From: an uncultured Bacteroidia bacterium
GTDB lineage: Bacteria; Bacteroidota; Bacteroidia; Bacteroidales; UBA932
NCBI GenBank assembly: GCA_902784785.1
Contig: CACZWF010000006.1
Coordinates: 1-41,070, forward strand
Direction of reading: 5' to 3'
DNA: 41,070 nt
Below are positions 16,525 to 26,833 of the stretch, piece by piece (positions within the stretch are counted from its first letter, which is position 1; every line of letters starts with the position of its first letter). The notes beneath the pieces were generated by a model. The model was not told the DNA's origin, ran no database searches, and was given only the letters and a program-made list of their open reading frames with translations. A program made the position numbers and the translations under genes.

Positions 16525-19500
16525 ATGGGAAGATCTTTCATTTATAAAGCAGCCCTGCTGGTGATGGTCCTCTGGTCCGGACTGACCGTCGCCCGCGCCC
16601 AGGGTACGGTGCAGGGTGTCGTCTATGACACGGACCGCAGCGTTCCGATGACAGGCGCGACGGTGCAAGTCGCCGGCACGCAGGTTTTCGCCACCACCGA
16701 CATCGACGGCAAATTCACCATCAAGGCCAAAGCGGGTGACCAACTCCTGGTCCAGTTCCTGGGCTACAAGGACGCCACCGTCAAGGTCGGCAATGCCGCC
16801 TCCTATGACATCATTCTTACCCCCGACAGCCAGATGCTCAACGAGACCGTCGTGACGGCCTTGGGTATGACGCGCGAAAAACGCTCCTTGGGTTATGCCG
16901 TCGTGGAACTTTCGGGTGAAGACCTGAACCAGTCCCAGTCCAGCAACTGGCTGGGCGGTATGGAAGGTAAAGTCCCCGGCGTTCAGTTCAACAAATCTTC
17001 CGGACCTATGTCCTCCACCAAGGTCGTGGTCCGTGGCGACCCGTCCCTGTCGGGCAACGGTTCCGCCCTGTTCGTCGTGGACGGTGTGCCCATCGAATCC
17101 GGCATTATTTCCAACGCCTCAGGTTCTGGTTATACCAATGACGACAGCCCGATCGACTTCGGTGACAACGGTTCCGACCTCAACCCGGACGACATCGAGT
17201 CCGTCACGGTGCTGAAAGGCGCGGCCGCCACGGCTCTGTACGGTTCCCGCGCAGGTAACGGCGCCGTGATCATCACGACCAAGTCCGGTTCCAAGACCAA
17301 AGGCATCGGTGTGACTTTCTCCTCCCGGTTCACCTATGAGGTTCCGGGTTACTGGCCGGATTTCCAAAAGACCTACGGACCCGGCACCGACCTCGGTTTG
17401 GACGAATATGTGCTGTGGAGCAACAACCCGGAAGGCCTTTCCCGTCACTACAGCCGTCTCGCTTTCGGTGAAGCGTTCAGCCCCAACACCCTGCGTTACC
17501 AGTGGAACAGTGTCAACTGGTCGACCGGTGAAATGGTCCGTACCCCCTTCGTCTATGCGGAGGACTGGTACACCGGTCTTTTCCGAGACGGTATCACCTG
17601 GGAGAACTCCCTGGCGGTCGACGGCGGTACGGAGAAAGGAACGCGCGTGCGTGTGTCCGCCTCCACGGCCAAGAACGACTGGATTCTGCCCAACACCGGT
17701 TATCGCCGCAACTCCATCACCTTGTCCTTCAAGACCCCGGTGACCAAGTTTATGGACTTCAATTTGAAGGTCAACTACTATATGACGGATTCGGACAACC
17801 TTCCGAACGCGGCATATTCCAACAACGCGGTCAACTACCAGTTGCTTTGGAACCGCAACAACGTCCCGATGTCCGCCTACGCGGATGAGTATTTCTCCGG
17901 CCGTTGGAACCGCGTCAGCTACAACAACCCGACCAAGTACCTCATCGGTCAGGAGGCTTACTACAACCCCTACCGTGTCCTTCACGAGATGACCAACACG
18001 CAGGATAAGGATCGTGTGTTCGGTAATGCGAGTCTGCATATCAACATCTGGAAAGAGAAAATCACCCTCGACCTGAAATCCGGTATGGATATGGTCAACG
18101 AGTTCCGTACCCAGCGCAAGCCGTTTTACACCTACCAGTATCCCCAGGGCTGGTACCGCGAGCAGACCAACTTCGTGCTGCAGGTCAACTCGGACTTCCT
18201 GCTCAAATACTCCGACTCCTTCTTCGCGGATCAGTTCTCCCTCACGGCGGCCCTCGGCGGCAACAACATGGTGTATTCCCGCCGCAGCCACAAGTTCACC
18301 ATCGACAAACTCGAGGTGGAAGGCGTGTACAATACGGCGAACTATCCGGCCGAGACCATTCCTGAGATCAGCGACTACCGCGCCAACAAGGTCGTAAACA
18401 GTCTCTACGGAATGCTGTCGCTGGGTTGGAAGGATATGGTTTACTTGGACGCCACGGCCCGTAACGACTGGACCTCCACCCTGTCCCCGGGCAACTGGTC
18501 CTTCTTCTATCCTTCGGTGAGCGCCTCGGCCATCATCTCCAAGATCGCCGGCCTTGACAAGTATTCCGACTATGTCAACCTCATCAAGATCCGCGCGTCC
18601 TGGGCGAATGTGGGTAAGGACACCAGCCCTTATGCCATCTCCTACAGTTACAGCAACACGGACTTCCCCGGCGGATACCGCGCTTCCGCCACGCTCCCGG
18701 ATTACTACCTGAAACCGGAGAATGTGGCCACCTGGGAGGTGGGTTTGGAAGGCAAGTTCTTCAAGAACCGCGTCATCTTTGATGTGGCGGCCTATTCCTC
18801 CGATGTGACCAACCAGATTTACGACCGCCCGGTGGACTATATGACCGGCGCCAAGTACTACACGTCCAACATCGGTCTCATCCGCAGCCAAGGTGTCGAA
18901 ATGGCTTTCACCTTCGTCCCGATCAAGACCAAGGACTTCACTTGGACCATCAGCATCAATGCTTCCACCTCCTATACCGAGCTCAAGCATATGTATGACG
19001 GTTGGGACAACAACCAGCCCCACCAGACGGATATGGGTACGACCATCGGTTCCCGCTTGTACATTTACAACTATGTCGGCCAGCGGATGGGACAGCTCTG
19101 GGGCAAGGGTCTGACCCTCGCGCCGGAAGGTTCCTACATCCTCAACCCCGACGGAAGCCGGACGGATTGTACCGGACAGGATGTCATCGACGAATCCACC
19201 GGTCTTCCTTCTATGTCCGACGAATTGCGCTATCTGGGCAATGTCAACCCGGACTGGCTCGGCGGTTTCTCGATGGGCTTCAAATACAAAGGCTTCACCC
19301 TCAACACGACCTTCTCCGCCCAGGTCGGTGGAAAGACCTATTCGGTGACGGCCGCTATTTTGGGCTACCACGGCAAGATGAAGAACACGCTGAAGGGCCG
19401 TCCGGACGGTCTGGTGGATCCCGGCGTCAACTTTGTCGGTTATGACGCAGAGGGCCACGGCATCTACAAGCGCAACACCACGCTGACGAGCAACATCGAG

Positions 19501-19806
19501 ACCTACTACGCCAGCTATAAGGCCAACCGTTATAATTTCAAGGAATATATCTATGACAACTCCTTCCTCAAACTCAAGGAAGTGACGCTGGCCTACGATT
19601 TTCCTGAGAAATGGATGAAGGCGACCCGGGTGCTGCAAGGCGTCTCCCTGTCGGTCTATGCCACGAATCTCTTCTGCATCAGCAATTATCCGTTCTTCGA
19701 TCCGGAGGTCACGGGTACCAATGATGGCAACACCAAGCGAGGCATCGAGGCCGGTTCGTTCCCGATGTGCCGTTCCTATGGTTTCAATGTTAAACTTAAA
19801 TTCTAA
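16525..19806 (+). CDS. SusC/RagA-type TonB-dependent outer-membrane receptor
   Basis: 1093 residues. A signal peptide ends near ARAQ, followed by a carboxypeptidase-regulatory-like beta domain (about 27-105, GVVYDTDRSVPMTGATV, TDIDGKF). The TonB-dependent plug follows: TALGMTREKRSLGYAV, GKVPGVQ, VVRGDPSLSGNG, LFVVDGVPI, TVLKGAAATALYGSRAGNG. A long beta barrel then ends in a Phe residue (NVKLKF), typical of outer-membrane proteins. It imports glycan fragments using TonB energy together with the SusD-like lid encoded 6 bp downstream. No N-terminal STN signalling domain is visible, so it is unlikely to signal to an anti-sigma factor. The family is secure; the substrate is not given by sequence. 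Confidence 0.96.
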   Translation: MGRSFIYKAALLVMVLWSGLTVARAQGTVQGVVYDTDRSVPMTGATVQVAGTQVFATTDIDGKFTIKAKAGDQLLVQFLGYKDATVKVGNAASYDIILTPDSQMLNETVVTALGMTREKRSLGYAVVELSGEDLNQSQSSNWLGGMEGKVPGVQFNKSSGPMSSTKVVVRGDPSLSGNGSALFVVDGVPIESGIISNASGSGYTNDDSPIDFGDNGSDLNPDDIESVTVLKGAAATALYGSRAGNGAVIITTKSGSKTKGIGVTFSSRFTYEVPGYWPDFQKTYGPGTDLGLDEYVLWSNNPEGLSRHYSRLAFGEAFSPNTLRYQWNSVNWSTGEMVRTPFVYAEDWYTGLFRDGITWENSLAVDGGTEKGTRVRVSASTAKNDWILPNTGYRRNSITLSFKTPVTKFMDFNLKVNYYMTDSDNLPNAAYSNNAVNYQLLWNRNNVPMSAYADEYFSGRWNRVSYNNPTKYLIGQEAYYNPYRVLHEMTNTQDKDRVFGNASLHINIWKEKITLDLKSGMDMVNEFRTQRKPFYTYQYPQGWYREQTNFVLQVNSDFLLKYSDSFFADQFSLTAALGGNNMVYSRRSHKFTIDKLEVEGVYNTANYPAETIPEISDYRANKVVNSLYGMLSLGWKDMVYLDATARNDWTSTLSPGNWSFFYPSVSASAIISKIAGLDKYSDYVNLIKIRASWANVGKDTSPYAISYSYSNTDFPGGYRASATLPDYYLKPENVATWEVGLEGKFFKNRVIFDVAAYSSDVTNQIYDRPVDYMTGAKYYTSNIGLIRSQGVEMAFTFVPIKTKDFTWTISINASTSYTELKHMYDGWDNNQPHQTDMGTTIGSRLYIYNYVGQRMGQLWGKGLTLAPEGSYILNPDGSRTDCTGQDVIDESTGLPSMSDELRYLGNVNPDWLGGFSMGFKYKGFTLNTTFSAQVGGKTYSVTAAILGYHGKMKNTLKGRPDGLVDPGVNFVGYDAEGHGIYKRNTTLTSNIETYYASYKANRYNFKEYIYDNSFLKLKEVTLAYDFPEKWMKATRVLQGVSLSVYATNLFCISNYPFFDPEVTGTNDGNTKRGIEAGSFPMCRSYGFNVKLKF

Positions 19807-19812
19807 AAGGCT

Positions 19813-21411
19813 ATGAAAAAGTTTCTGTCAACCATCTCTCTGGCTGTCGTGCTTTGCAGCCTTACGCTTTCTTGTACGAAAGATTTCGAAAATATCAATA
19901 GAGACCCCAACAAGATTCTCTTCGGAGACGCGGCGGCGACCTCTTTGTATGAGCCGCTGGTGTATGGACTCGCTACCAACAACCAGTCCCAGACCGTGTC
20001 CTTTGCCAATGAACTGGTCCAGGTGACGGCCTTCACTGGAGGTTCGACGAGCCAGATTCACCAGTATCAGGTCACCGACGGCAACTGGCAGAGCCAATGG
20101 GACAATTTCGCCCGTTACGGCTTCGACGCCCACCATATGATCGCTCAGGCCATCAAGCAGAATGACAAGTATTCCGAGGCTTTGGGCTTGATCTGGAAGG
20201 TGTACGCGCTCTCCAACCTGTCCGCGATTTATGGAGACATTCCGTACGCCGAGGCTTATCAGCAGCGGAACAACACGGCGCCCGTCTTCGACAGTCAGGA
20301 GCGTCTGGTCGAGGAGTTCATCGCCGACCTTGACAGCGCGGCCATCATCCTCCGCCGCCATCCCTCGGTCCTCAAGAAAGGCATCGACCAGATGTACCAG
20401 AACAACTACACCCGTTGGATCAAGTTCGCCAATTCGCTCAAGCTCCGCATCCTCTGCCGTATGTCCGGCATCGATGACAAATACTGGAACGTAATCCAGA
20501 CCATCGTGAGCGATCCGGACACCTATCCGATATTTACGGACAACGCGGACAACGCCTATGTTCAGTTCCAGGAGGTGGACCCTTACCGCTCCTATTGGAA
20601 GAAGAACAGCACCACCGAGTCGAGTTTCTGCAACCACCGCATCACCCAGACGATGATCGATATGATGGTCGAGTTCAATGCGGCCGGCAATGCCATTTTC
20701 GAAGATCCCCGCATCCCTATCTACGCCACGCAGAAAGGCGGCGTGTGGAAAGGCTCGCGCGGCGGCATCCCGAACACGGAATACAAGTTGTGGGATTCGG
20801 GCGCGGCTGTTCTCAATTTTTCCGTGCTGACCAACTCCGGCGTTCCGGCTTTCATCATGGACTACTCCGAAGTATTGTTCATTCTGGCGGAAGGGGTGGA
20901 AAAGGGCAAACTCACCGTTCCCGGAAGGACTGCCAAGCAATTGTATGAGTCAGCGGTCCGGGCCAGCATCGCCAAATGGGCCAATTACGGACAGTATGCT
21001 TCCAAGCCCATCATTGTCCGCGCCGACCAGATTGAGACGCTCCTGTCCGGCAAACTGGGCTCCTACGACAAAGCGGCCGCCCAGGATGGAACCAGTATAT
21101 ACAACTCCGCGGAGGAACTCATCGCTTGCCAGAAGTTCATCTCTTTGTTCTTCTGCTGCTATGAAGTTTACAACGAGTGGCGCCGTACCGAGTTTCCCAG
21201 CTTTGAGATTGCCGACGGTACCTCCACCAACAATTATGAGGTGCCCACCCGCTTCGGCTATCCCAACTACACGGTCGCTTCCAACAGCGCCCACGTCGAC
21301 CAGGCGATTGCCCGTATGGGGGGATCCGCCAACAATATGCGTGTCCGTCTGGATTGGTCTTATGCGAAGTTGCACGGCAACCATCGCCGGCCTCATCCTA
21401 ACCAAAAATAA
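19813..21411 (+). CDS. SusD/RagB-type nutrient-binding lipoprotein
   Basis: 532 residues with lipobox LTLSC (Cys 21) and the N-terminal motif KDFENINRDPN, typical of the SusD-like_2 branch. TPR-like helical segments follow (LIWKVYALSNLSAIYGDIPYAEA; RWIKFANSLKLRILCRMSG), and the C-terminal region has the family-typical EVYNEWRRTEFP. It forms the surface lid on the SusC-like transporter encoded just upstream and captures oligosaccharides. It is 6 bp after susC and 12 bp before the next lipoprotein gene, as expected for the SusC-SusD-surface-binding-protein order. Confidence 0.95.
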   Translation: MKKFLSTISLAVVLCSLTLSCTKDFENINRDPNKILFGDAAATSLYEPLVYGLATNNQSQTVSFANELVQVTAFTGGSTSQIHQYQVTDGNWQSQWDNFARYGFDAHHMIAQAIKQNDKYSEALGLIWKVYALSNLSAIYGDIPYAEAYQQRNNTAPVFDSQERLVEEFIADLDSAAIILRRHPSVLKKGIDQMYQNNYTRWIKFANSLKLRILCRMSGIDDKYWNVIQTIVSDPDTYPIFTDNADNAYVQFQEVDPYRSYWKKNSTTESSFCNHRITQTMIDMMVEFNAAGNAIFEDPRIPIYATQKGGVWKGSRGGIPNTEYKLWDSGAAVLNFSVLTNSGVPAFIMDYSEVLFILAEGVEKGKLTVPGRTAKQLYESAVRASIAKWANYGQYASKPIIVRADQIETLLSGKLGSYDKAAAQDGTSIYNSAEELIACQKFISLFFCCYEVYNEWRRTEFPSFEIADGTSTNNYEVPTRFGYPNYTVASNSAHVDQAIARMGGSANNMRVRLDWSYAKLHGNHRRPHPNQK

Positions 21412-21423
21412 AAAGCAAGCGTT

Positions 21424-23826
21424 ATGATGAAACGATTATTTATACTATTTGTCTGCGCCTTGGCCCTGTTCGCCTGCAAGAAGGAAAGCGAGTTCCGCTC
21501 CGAAGGCGCTCCGTATTTCTCCATCGTCGTCCAAGACGGCGGTGTGCTGCCCGTGGCGGAATTGGATCCGATGTCCGCCCAATATACGCTGAGTATGGGC
21601 TCGAACGCCTATTCAGCCAACGAAAAAGCCAGCAAGCATATCTCCAAGGCTTTGCGTTTCCATATCCGGTCCAACCTGCGCTGGAAAATCCTTCCGGCCG
21701 ACGGCCAGGCCCCCTCTTGGGTCCATCCTTTCCCCGAAAGCGGTGAGGAGGACGGCATCTTCTTCTTCAAGGCCGACCGCAACATCGACCCGGACAATGA
21801 CCGCGAGGTCCGGTACAATGTCCTCGTGGATGACGGCACCGGTGTCTATGAGCCTTTGGAAGGAATGTTGGTCGTCAAGCAGAGCAAGAGCGACAATTTC
21901 CTGGAGTTGAGCGCCGCGCACGTCAACGCCACGGCCTCGGAACAGACCCAGAAATTGCGGATTCTGGCCAATGTGGATTGGGAGTATTCCCTCTCGCCGA
22001 TGAGCGAATACGGCACGACGGACTTGGAGTGGTTGGCCGATTCGACCAAACACACGCTCGGCAAACAGATTGATACAATCAGACTGGTGTTGTCGGAGAA
22101 TACCGGAGCCATCCGAGGTGTCAACGTCGTTCTCAATTATCGCTTGAACGGGCAGAATGTCACGGATGTCATTCCCGTAGTCCAATACCCGGCGGCTGAG
22201 GTCCAGTTGGATGGCTTCCCGGTCAAATGGGTCGTCCGCGTGTCGGAATCGAACACGTTCTCCGAGACCTTCCCCGCCAACGGGACGATGCCTCCGGTGA
22301 GCGGAACGGGTATGATCACCTTCCACAACGAAGCCGGCAAGGCGGCGGACATCAGTGGCAATGTCAAACTGGATGTGAGCGACAACAGTCCCCGCGCGAC
22401 CGGCGTATGGCCGGGCGACTACTGCGAATTCGTCGCGGCTGCTCCCGTTCCGGCGGAGACCGTCATCAAATTGAGTTTCGCCACCCGTTCGTCTTCCGGC
22501 GGTATGAAATATTGGCGCCTGGAATACCGTGACGGCGAGGAATGGAAAATCGCCGGCATTGCCAAGACCGACCCTAATGTGAAGGGGCCGGACGGCAATG
22601 CGGTTGTCTATACCCACGCTATGAACACCGACGGCAACACCAATCTCCTCGTGGATGCGGTCGTGACTTATACCCAGCCGACCGACCAGGTCGAATTCCG
22701 TTTCATCTGCGCGGCCAATTACCGTTGCAGCGGCTCTCCTGTCGGAGGAAATCCGCCGTCTCCCAATACCGGCACCTGGCGACTTTCCGTCGATACGGAC
22801 AGCAGCGAGGATGATTACCAACCTTGCATTTCCGTCATTTCGGCAGGTTCCGAACCGCCCACGGCGGCCAATCTCTCCGTCACGCCGTCCCATCTGTCCT
22901 TCGAGGCATCCTCATCTGCCTCCAAGTCTTTCATGGTCAGCGCTGACCAGAGTTTCACCATCACTCCTCAGCAGAGTTGGATTCACGTCAGCACGACGCA
23001 GGAGTATGCGGGTGAGAACCTCTCCATCGCGGTAACCTGTGACAACAACACGCTCAGCCGCATCCGGGAAGGCTCCATCTCCATCGTCGCGGGAATTACC
23101 CGCCGCGAGGTCGCCGTCATTCAGGCCGGCAGCGGTGGTGGAGGAGGTTCGGACATTCCGAGCAAGGCCAGTTTCCCGATTGACTGGAGTATGCCCGCCG
23201 TCGGATCTGATTGGGTGAGCGGTCAGGACTTCGAGATGATTTCGACGGGTCTGAGCGGCTCTTATGTCTGTTCCGACACCCACTCGGGCAAACTGTCCGT
23301 CGTCCGTCCTGCAGGAACACAGACAAGCAAATCGCCGAATTATCGTCTTAATGACGATGTCTCCGGATACGCCACCGACTATGTATTCTTGCATTATGGT
23401 ATGAACAAGGATGCCTACTGGCTCTTCGAAGTGTACAATGTCACAAATGCCGCCGGTACCTACCGCATCCAATATGCGACCACCGCTTCTAGCGCGGGGC
23501 CCAAGTGCTTCGTTTTGGAGTATTCCACCAACGGCACCAGTTGGACGCCCATCAATACGAAGAGCAAGACGATGAACAAGGCGGACGGTTCGGTGTACGG
23601 AGAAGTGACCTATACCTATATGATTTCTCCGATCAAGAATGAGGCCAATGAGGCTCTTACGGTCAATGAGACCTTCCACCTCGGAGCCATCAGCAAGGGG
23701 ACTCTGCGTATCCGGGCCCGGGTATCCTCCCAACTCAAAGTCAATATCGAGGGCGATATGTCTAAGACCACCGGCGGCACCAACCGTATTTTCGGAAAAC
23801 CGAAAATTTCCTTCACTGCAGACTAA
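21424..23826 (+). CDS. BACON-domain surface glycan-binding lipoprotein (SusE/F-position)
   Basis: 800 residues with lipobox LFAC (Cys 18). Domains by eye: an N-terminal beta region to about 150; a BACON-like domain at about 158-255 (ending VVQYP); a beta-sandwich at about 264-474 opening GFPVKW and containing MKYWRLEYRDGEEWK; a second BACON at about 484-570 (LSVTPSHLSFEA...SWIHVS...AVIQAG); a Gly/Ser linker; and a C-terminal domain from about 584 opening FPIDWSMPAV. The C-terminal domain resembles that of the protein at 4830. Its position directly after susD is where surface glycan-binding proteins are usually encoded. No catalytic motif was recognised. Unlike the fimbrillin-like lipoproteins here, no small gene precedes it. 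Confidence 0.82.
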   Translation: MMKRLFILFVCALALFACKKESEFRSEGAPYFSIVVQDGGVLPVAELDPMSAQYTLSMGSNAYSANEKASKHISKALRFHIRSNLRWKILPADGQAPSWVHPFPESGEEDGIFFFKADRNIDPDNDREVRYNVLVDDGTGVYEPLEGMLVVKQSKSDNFLELSAAHVNATASEQTQKLRILANVDWEYSLSPMSEYGTTDLEWLADSTKHTLGKQIDTIRLVLSENTGAIRGVNVVLNYRLNGQNVTDVIPVVQYPAAEVQLDGFPVKWVVRVSESNTFSETFPANGTMPPVSGTGMITFHNEAGKAADISGNVKLDVSDNSPRATGVWPGDYCEFVAAAPVPAETVIKLSFATRSSSGGMKYWRLEYRDGEEWKIAGIAKTDPNVKGPDGNAVVYTHAMNTDGNTNLLVDAVVTYTQPTDQVEFRFICAANYRCSGSPVGGNPPSPNTGTWRLSVDTDSSEDDYQPCISVISAGSEPPTAANLSVTPSHLSFEASSSASKSFMVSADQSFTITPQQSWIHVSTTQEYAGENLSIAVTCDNNTLSRIREGSISIVAGITRREVAVIQAGSGGGGGSDIPSKASFPIDWSMPAVGSDWVSGQDFEMISTGLSGSYVCSDTHSGKLSVVRPAGTQTSKSPNYRLNDDVSGYATDYVFLHYGMNKDAYWLFEVYNVTNAAGTYRIQYATTASSAGPKCFVLEYSTNGTSWTPINTKSKTMNKADGSVYGEVTYTYMISPIKNEANEALTVNETFHLGAISKGTLRIRARVSSQLKVNIEGDMSKTTGGTNRIFGKPKISFTAD

Positions 23827-23861
23827 GAGGCTGAATATCGAATTTAATGAAAGAAGAAAGT

Positions 23862-25097
23862 ATGAAAAAAATAGTAATGATAGTGGCGGCGGCCTTGGTC
23901 GTCCTGGCCTGCGGAGCGGCGGAGCCGATGGATAAACTCACCAAGCGGGTGTTCGACCGGGCCCGGGCCCAGTCCTTGGTAATTGACCAGCGGCTGGCCC
24001 CCGACAAAGTGCCCGTCACGCTCGAGAATGGTGAAGTCAAAGATGGCAAGCTCAACGGCTGGACCAGCGGCTTCTACCCCGGAACCCTCTGGTACATCTA
24101 TGAGTATTCCGGTGATTCCCTGATTTTGGAAGTCGCCAAAAGACGTACCGAGGCGTTGGATTCGCTGCTGGGGATGAAAACCCACCACGACATTGGATTC
24201 CAGGTCAATTGCAGTTACGGAAACGGCTATCGGCTCACCTCGGATTCTGCTTACCGCGACATGATTGTGGCGGCCGCCAACAAACTGGCGGGCCGTTTCA
24301 ACCCCGTCGTCGGTTGTACGATGAGTTGGAATCCCAACGAAAAGTGGAAGTTCCGGGTCATCATCGACAATATGATGAATCTCGAACTGCTGCTGAACGC
24401 CGCTCGCCTGAGCGGAAATGATTCGTTGAAGCAGATGGCCTGTTCCCACGCCAACACCACCCTGAAGAACCACTTCCGTCCGGATGCCAGCAGTTATCAC
24501 GTGGTGGAATATGACCCCGAGACCGGGAAGGTGCTGAAAAGACATACGCACCAGGGGTTCTGCGACGAATCTGCTTGGTCGCGCGGCCAGTCCTGGGGTT
24601 TGTACGGCTTCACAATGATGTTCCGCGAGACAGGCGATACCGCCTATCTGAACCACGCCAAGCGCATTGCCGCGTACATCATCCCGATGCTTCCCGAGGA
24701 CGGGGTGCCGGAGTGGGACTTCAACGCGCCGGGAACGAAGCGTGCCTTCGGGATGGATGCCAAGGGCGCTCCGAAGCCCAGCGTATGGAAGTGGAAAGAG
24801 GGCGACAAGGTGCCCCGTGACGCCTCCGCCGCCGCCGTCATCGCATCGGGCCTCATCGAGTTGTCCACCTATTGCGACGGCAAGGAACGCGACCTTTACC
24901 GGAAGACCGCCGTCAAAATTATGCGCACCCTCGCGTCCAAGGAATATCTTGCGGAAGAAGGCGAGAACGGAGGCTTCCTCCTCAAGCACGGAGCGTTCAA
25001 CCTCCACAAGTGGTCCGGCGTCGACGCTCCCCTCAATTATGCCGACTACTACTTCCTTGAAGCTTTGCTCAGATATAAAAAAACCTATAAAAAATAA
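23862..25097 (+). CDS. GH88 unsaturated glucuronyl hydrolase, lipoprotein
   Basis: 411 residues from the ATG at 23862 (MKKIVMIV...VLAC-G lipobox); the ATG at 23847 would add five residues. Family GH88 enzymes hydrate the double bond of the unsaturated uronic acid left by polysaccharide lyases, releasing the free unsaturated sugar. The (alpha/alpha)6 features are visible: GWTSGFYPGTLWY, HHDIGFQ (Asp near 109) and RVIIDNMMNLELL (Asp near 169), at the positions of the two conserved acidic residues, then HQGFCDESAWSRGQSWGLYG. The next two genes process the released sugar, which supports this activity in vivo. It could act on fragments of glycosaminoglycan, ulvan-like or bacterial acidic glycans; sequence alone does not decide. 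Confidence 0.92.
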   Translation: MKKIVMIVAAALVVLACGAAEPMDKLTKRVFDRARAQSLVIDQRLAPDKVPVTLENGEVKDGKLNGWTSGFYPGTLWYIYEYSGDSLILEVAKRRTEALDSLLGMKTHHDIGFQVNCSYGNGYRLTSDSAYRDMIVAAANKLAGRFNPVVGCTMSWNPNEKWKFRVIIDNMMNLELLLNAARLSGNDSLKQMACSHANTTLKNHFRPDASSYHVVEYDPETGKVLKRHTHQGFCDESAWSRGQSWGLYGFTMMFRETGDTAYLNHAKRIAAYIIPMLPEDGVPEWDFNAPGTKRAFGMDAKGAPKPSVWKWKEGDKVPRDASAAAVIASGLIELSTYCDGKERDLYRKTAVKIMRTLASKEYLAEEGENGGFLLKHGAFNLHKWSGVDAPLNYADYYFLEALLRYKKTYKK

Positions 25098-25103
25098 CTC
25101 ATT

Positions 25104-25907
25104 ATGACCAACATGTTTTCTCTTGAAGGCAAAAATGCCTGGATCACCGGTGCTTCCTATGGTATCGGTTTCAACATCGCCAAAGCTCTTGTCGCCGCCG
25201 GCGTGAAAACCATCATTTTCAATGACATCAATGAAGCCGCCCTGCAGCGCGGTCTGGATAATTACAAAGAGGCCGGCATCACCAATGTGAAAGGCTATGT
25301 GTGCGACGTCACCGACGAAGTGGCCGTCAAAGCCCTGGTGGAGACGATTCACGCCGAGGTGGGACAGATCGACATCCTCGTCAACAACGCCGGCATCATC
25401 AAACGCATCCCGATGCACGAGATGAAACGTTCCGAATTCCAGCAGGTCATCGACGTGGACCTTGTCGCGCCTTTCATCGTTTCGAGCGCCGTTCTTCCTG
25501 AGATGATGGCCCGCAACGAAGGCAAGATCATCAACATCTGCTCGATGATGTCCGAACTGGGACGCGAGACCGTTTCTGCCTATGCGGCCGCCAAGGGCGG
25601 GCTCAAGATGCTCACCCGCAACATCTGCTCCGAGTATGGCGGGTACAACATCCAGTGCAACGGCATCGGCCCCGGCTACATCGCTACGCCCCAGACCGCT
25701 CCGCTGCGCGAAATCCAGCCGGACGGCAGCCGTCATCCTTTCGACAGCTTCATTTGCGCCAAGACGCCGGCCGGACGCTGGCTCGACCCTTCCGAACTGG
25801 GCGGTCCCGCCGTGTTCCTCGCTTCGCACGCTTCCGACGCGGTGAACGGCCATATCCTCTATGTCGACGGCGGTATCCTCGCCTATATCGGAAAACAGCC
25901 GAAATAA
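25104..25907 (+). CDS. kduD: Short-chain dehydrogenase, probable 2-dehydro-3-deoxy-D-gluconate 5-dehydrogenase
   Basis: 267 residues, cytoplasmic NAD(P)-dependent dehydrogenase of the classical SDR type. TGASYGIG (residues about 16-23) binds the cofactor, NNAG is present, and SMMS plus YAAAK supply the Ser-Tyr-Lys catalytic triad. The fit to gluconate 5-dehydrogenase/KduD is good, and adjacency to kduI and a GH88 gene favours KduD: reduction of 3-deoxy-hexodiulosonate to 2-keto-3-deoxygluconate. It starts 6 bp after the GH88 gene and ends 10 bp before kduI. The kinase and aldolase of the next steps are not in the window. Confidence 0.88.
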   Translation: MTNMFSLEGKNAWITGASYGIGFNIAKALVAAGVKTIIFNDINEAALQRGLDNYKEAGITNVKGYVCDVTDEVAVKALVETIHAEVGQIDILVNNAGIIKRIPMHEMKRSEFQQVIDVDLVAPFIVSSAVLPEMMARNEGKIINICSMMSELGRETVSAYAAAKGGLKMLTRNICSEYGGYNIQCNGIGPGYIATPQTAPLREIQPDGSRHPFDSFICAKTPAGRWLDPSELGGPAVFLASHASDAVNGHILYVDGGILAYIGKQPK

Positions 25908-25917
25908 GTCTTTTCGC

Positions 25918-26760
25918 ATGAAAGTCAACTGCCAGATTCGTCAGGCGTCCAGCAATGTGGACGCGCGCCATTACGACACTGAAAGACTCCGCAGCGAGTA
26001 TTTGGTGGAGAACTTGATGGTTCCTGACGAAATCAATATGGTCTATTCGATGTTCGACCGGATCATCTGCGGCGGTGCGGTGCCTGTGAAGGAATGCCTT
26101 CGTCTCGACGCTCCCGACATCCTCCGCGCCGACCGGTTCACCCAGCGGCGCGAGGTCGGCATCATCAATGTCGGCGGCGCCGGCACGGTGGTGGTCGGTG
26201 ACGAGGAATATCATCTGGACTTCAAAGAGGCCTTGTATGTCGGTCGGGGCGACCGTCACGTGAGCTTCAAGAGCGACGACAGCGCCGCTCCGGCTCATTT
26301 TTACTTCTGCTCCGCGCCGGCCCACCGTGAGACCGCCGTCAAAAAGGTGACGAAGAAGGACGCCGTGGTGATGCATCTGGGCTCGCTGGAAGAAAGCAAC
26401 GAACGCACCATCAACCGTCTTCTGGTCAAAGAGGTGGTGCCTTGCTGCCAACTCCAGATGGGTATGACTGAGCTCGCGCCCGGAAGCACTTGGAATACGA
26501 TGCCTGCCCATACCCACGACCGCCGGATGGAAGTGTACTTCTATTTCGAACTGCCCGAAGACGCCGCCGTCTGCCACTTTATGGGCGAACCCCAGCAGAC
26601 CCGGCACATCTGGATGCACAACGAACAGGCCGTCATCAGTCCTCAGTGGAGCATTCACAGCGCTTGCGCCACCCGCAACTATACCTTCATCTGGGGAATG
26701 TGCGGTGAGAATGACGACTACAACGATATGGACTGGTGCGCCACGAAAGATCTCAGATAG
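25918..26760 (+). CDS. kduI: 5-dehydro-4-deoxy-D-glucuronate isomerase
   Basis: 280 residues, the normal size for KduI. It isomerises the ring-opened product of unsaturated uronate to the substrate of KduD. The double cupin fold shows the zinc site PAHTHDRRMEVYFYFE (two His and a Glu) and a later His in QWSIHSAC. Other family blocks: FDRIICGGAVP, RREVGIINVGGAG and EALYVGRGD. The ATG at 25918 was chosen; an in-frame start at 25861 would run back over kduD. Tight spacing with kduD indicates one transcript. Confidence 0.95.
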   Translation: MKVNCQIRQASSNVDARHYDTERLRSEYLVENLMVPDEINMVYSMFDRIICGGAVPVKECLRLDAPDILRADRFTQRREVGIINVGGAGTVVVGDEEYHLDFKEALYVGRGDRHVSFKSDDSAAPAHFYFCSAPAHRETAVKKVTKKDAVVMHLGSLEESNERTINRLLVKEVVPCCQLQMGMTELAPGSTWNTMPAHTHDRRMEVYFYFELPEDAAVCHFMGEPQQTRHIWMHNEQAVISPQWSIHSACATRNYTFIWGMCGENDDYNDMDWCATKDLR

Positions 26761-26833
26761 GTGCGAAGCGTTTCCGGCTCCATCAGGAACGTTCCGAACA
26801 TCAATATTTGTACAAAGTTTAATGGAATCGAAT